The notes under the pieces are model-generated. The model did no database searches. It was given only the letters and a program-made list of their open reading frames with translations, and was not told where the DNA came from. Below, piece by piece: positions 62,311 to 64,000 of a DNA stretch of 64,000 nucleotides (its first letter is position 1; every line of letters begins with the position of its first letter). The stretch is from contig NZ_CP102293.1 of the NCBI RefSeq assembly GCF_025152575.1, forward strand, positions 1,984,001 to 2,048,000. Direction: 5' to 3'. Source of the DNA: Subdoligranulum variabile (GTDB lineage Bacteria; Bacillota; Clostridia; Oscillospirales; Ruminococcaceae). The position numbers and the translations under genes are program-made.

Positions 62311-63192
62311 ATGAAGATTGGATTGATCGGTCTGGGCATCATGGGAAAGCCCATGGCGAAGAATCTGCTCAAAGCCGGGTACACGCTGCTGGTGAACAAC
62401 CGCAGCGAAGCCCCCATGAAGGAGCTGGCTGCTTGCGGGGCAACGCCCGCCACCCAGGCCGAGATCGGCGAACAATGCGACGTGGTGCTGACCATGCTGC
62501 CCAACTCGCCCCAGGTCAAGCAGGTCATGCTGGGGGAGGACGGCGTGGCCGCCCACATGCGCCCCGGCACCACCTTCATCGATATGACCTCCATCAACCC
62601 CATTGCCAGCAAGGAGATCGCCGCCGCCCTGGCAGAGAAGGGCATCGAGATGCTGGACGCCCCGGTCTCCGGCGGCGAGCCCAAGGCCATCGACGGCACC
62701 CTGTCCTTCATGGTGGGCGGCAAGCAGGAGGTCTTTGACCGCTTCAAGCCGCTGCTGGAGGCCATGGGCACCAGCGTGGTGCGCTGCGGCGACGTGGGCG
62801 CCGGCAACACCACCAAGCTGGCCAACCAGATCATCGTGGCCTGCAACATCCAGGCCCTGGCCGAGGCCCTGACCCTGGCCCAGAAAGCCGGCGTTGACCC
62901 GCAGCTGGTCTTTGAGGCCATCCGCGGCGGCCTGGCCGGTTCCACCGTCATGAACGCCAAGGCCCCCATGATGATCGCCGGGGATCCCAAGCCCGGCTTC
63001 AAGATCGACCTGCACATCAAGGATCTGAACAACGCCCTGGACTGCGCCCACACGGTGGGCTGCCCGGTCCCCATGACCGCCGAGGTCCAGGAAGTGCTGC
63101 AATGGCTGCACAATCAGGGCGAGGGCCAGCATGACCACAGCTGCATCGCCCACTATTACGAGAAGCTGACCGGCATCGAGATCGGCCGCTGA
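62311..63192 (+). CDS. garR: 2-Hydroxy-3-oxopropionate reductase-like (beta-hydroxyacid dehydrogenase)
   Basis: 293 residues from ATG at 62311 (CAGGAAAGGATGG upstream). NAD(P) fold LIGLGIMGKPMAKNLLKAG, substrate motif DAPVSGGEPKAIDGTL, catalytic Lys in GAGNTTKLANQIIVA and the C-terminal LHIKDLNNALD. GarR reduces tartronate semialdehyde to D-glycerate in hexarate breakdown. The match is to the family; GarR itself is the best guess from the sugar-acid neighbours. Confidence 0.85.
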   Translation: MKIGLIGLGIMGKPMAKNLLKAGYTLLVNNRSEAPMKELAACGATPATQAEIGEQCDVVLTMLPNSPQVKQVMLGEDGVAAHMRPGTTFIDMTSINPIASKEIAAALAEKGIEMLDAPVSGGEPKAIDGTLSFMVGGKQEVFDRFKPLLEAMGTSVVRCGDVGAGNTTKLANQIIVACNIQALAEALTLAQKAGVDPQLVFEAIRGGLAGSTVMNAKAPMMIAGDPKPGFKIDLHIKDLNNALDCAHTVGCPVPMTAEVQEVLQWLHNQGEGQHDHSCIAHYYEKLTGIEIGR

Positions 63193-63215
63193 TCCTGCAA
63201 AAGGAGAGAACGAGT

Positions 63216-64000
63216 ATGTTTAAACCCTATGGCATTATTCCTCCCATCATCACCCCCTTTGACGCCGAGGGTCACGTAGATTTTGCCGCCATGGCAAAGA
63301 TGGCGGTCTTTCTGGTGGACGGCGGCGTCCACGGGCTGTTTCCCTTCGGCACCACCGGCGAGTTCTACGCCCTGCACGACGACGAGTTCGTCAAAGGGCT
63401 GGAGACGGTGCGCGACGCGGTAGCCGGCAAGACCACCCGCAGCGGCAAGCCCATCCAGCTCATTGCAGGCTGCAGCCACATCACCACCCGGGAGGTCATC
63501 CGGCTGATCAAGCTGGTGGAGCAGGTGGGCGGCTACGACGCCGTCAGCGTGCTGACGCCCATGTTTGTCAGTCAGACCCAGGAAGAGCTGTACACCTACT
63601 ACAAGACCATCGCCGACAGCACCACCATGCCGGTGCTGATGTACAACAATCCCCCCAAGACCAACGTCAACATTGCCCCGGCCACGGCGGCCCGGCTGGC
63701 CCATGACTGCGGCAACATCATCGGCATCAAGGATTCCAGCGGCGACATGACCAACTGCGGGGAATACCTGCGGCTGACCGCCGGCGAGCGGGACCACTTC
63801 CAGGTGATCATGGGCCGTGATACCATGATCTACGCCGGCCTGCACTACGGCTGCGCAGGCGCCGTGGCCAGCTGTGCCAACGTGGCGCCCCGGGTGGTAG
63901 CGGACATCTACGACAAATTCATGGACGGCGACTGGAAAGGTGCGCTGGAAGCCCAGTTCCGCCTGGCCCCGCTGCGCATTGCCACCAACATGGGCACCTT
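63216..64000 (+). CDS. Dihydrodipicolinate synthase-family aldolase/dehydratase (partial, runs off the end)
   Basis: The first 261 codons are visible from ATG at 63216 (AAAGGAGAGAACG upstream), 23 bases after the garR-like gene. DapA-superfamily marks are FPFGTTGEFYAL (phosphate/pyruvate loop), Tyr in VLMYNNPPKTN and Schiff-base Lys in IIGIKDSSGD. With sugar-acid neighbours it is more likely a keto-deoxy sugar acid aldolase or 5-keto-4-deoxyglucarate dehydratase than the lysine-pathway enzyme. The C-terminus lies outside the window. Confidence 0.88.
   Translation, partial: MFKPYGIIPPIITPFDAEGHVDFAAMAKMAVFLVDGGVHGLFPFGTTGEFYALHDDEFVKGLETVRDAVAGKTTRSGKPIQLIAGCSHITTREVIRLIKLVEQVGGYDAVSVLTPMFVSQTQEELYTYYKTIADSTTMPVLMYNNPPKTNVNIAPATAARLAHDCGNIIGIKDSSGDMTNCGEYLRLTAGERDHFQVIMGRDTMIYAGLHYGCAGAVASCANVAPRVVADIYDKFMDGDWKGALEAQFRLAPLRIATNMGT

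Overview
This is a GC-rich Gram-positive (Clostridia-type) chromosome segment. Nearly every gene has an AGGAGG-like ribosome binding site, the intergenic promoters fit the sigma-A pattern (TTGACA-17-TATAAT), and the gene content is that of a saccharolytic gut anaerobe: beta-glucoside PTS, phosphoketolase, anaerobic radical-SAM maturase, bile-hydrolase-like enzyme and dockerin/cohesin modules. A relative of Gemmiger, Subdoligranulum or Faecalibacterium (Oscillospiraceae) is the best guess; this is inference, since no rRNA is present. I see no tRNA, rRNA, IS element, prophage or CRISPR array.

Layout. 1-6277: the end of a Pel-type exopolysaccharide operon (pelF, pelG, CotH kinase, VTC domain, DUF4956, DUF4832). 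6327-9900: a YczE-like membrane protein, an XRE regulator and a glycogen synthase with an unusual basic N-terminal tail. 9966-23775: a divergent LacI-controlled catabolic block. Leftward it reads lacI-type regulator, GH1 phospho-beta-glucosidase and DUF4038/GH140-like glycosidase. Rightward it reads PTS EIIBC, esterase, sugar isomerase, split transketolase, FGGY kinase and phosphoketolase. I infer uptake and breakdown of a glucoside carrying a branched pentose, possibly apiose. 24308-32887: a 2859-residue exported M26/Zmp-type zinc protease with cohesin, membrane hairpin, dockerin, Ig-like and GLUG modules, behind a long structured leader.

32969-36238: a MATE pump divergent from marR plus a choloylglycine-hydrolase-family enzyme, with two copies of one operator between them. 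36321-40114: an Old Yellow Enzyme-type reductase with the two aconitase-X subunits. 40238-44146: a small unknown protein, isocitrate dehydrogenase, a D-2-hydroxyacid dehydrogenase and an anSME-like radical SAM enzyme. 44200-48833 (leftward): circularly permuted ATP-grasp, alpha-E, transglutaminase and two aspartoacylase-like M14 proteins, a poorly understood amide/peptide-bond cluster. 48834-49582: an unusual non-coding interval with two short promoter-proximal attenuators that share a GGA-hexaloop element. 49583-53847: a two-component system with its own lipoprotein. 53948-59327: an HD hydrolase, a Gfo/Idh oxidoreductase, a CoA-disulfide-reductase/rhodanese/sulfite-reductase-like fusion and an alpha/beta hydrolase. 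59696-64000: an SLC13 transporter and sugar-acid genes (UxuA-like, GarR-like, DapA-family), running off the end.

The strongest candidates for undescribed biology are the paired GGA-hexaloop attenuators flanking 48910-49220, the putative apioside block, the structured leader of the giant protease and that protease's module order. Functions are from sequence reading only.
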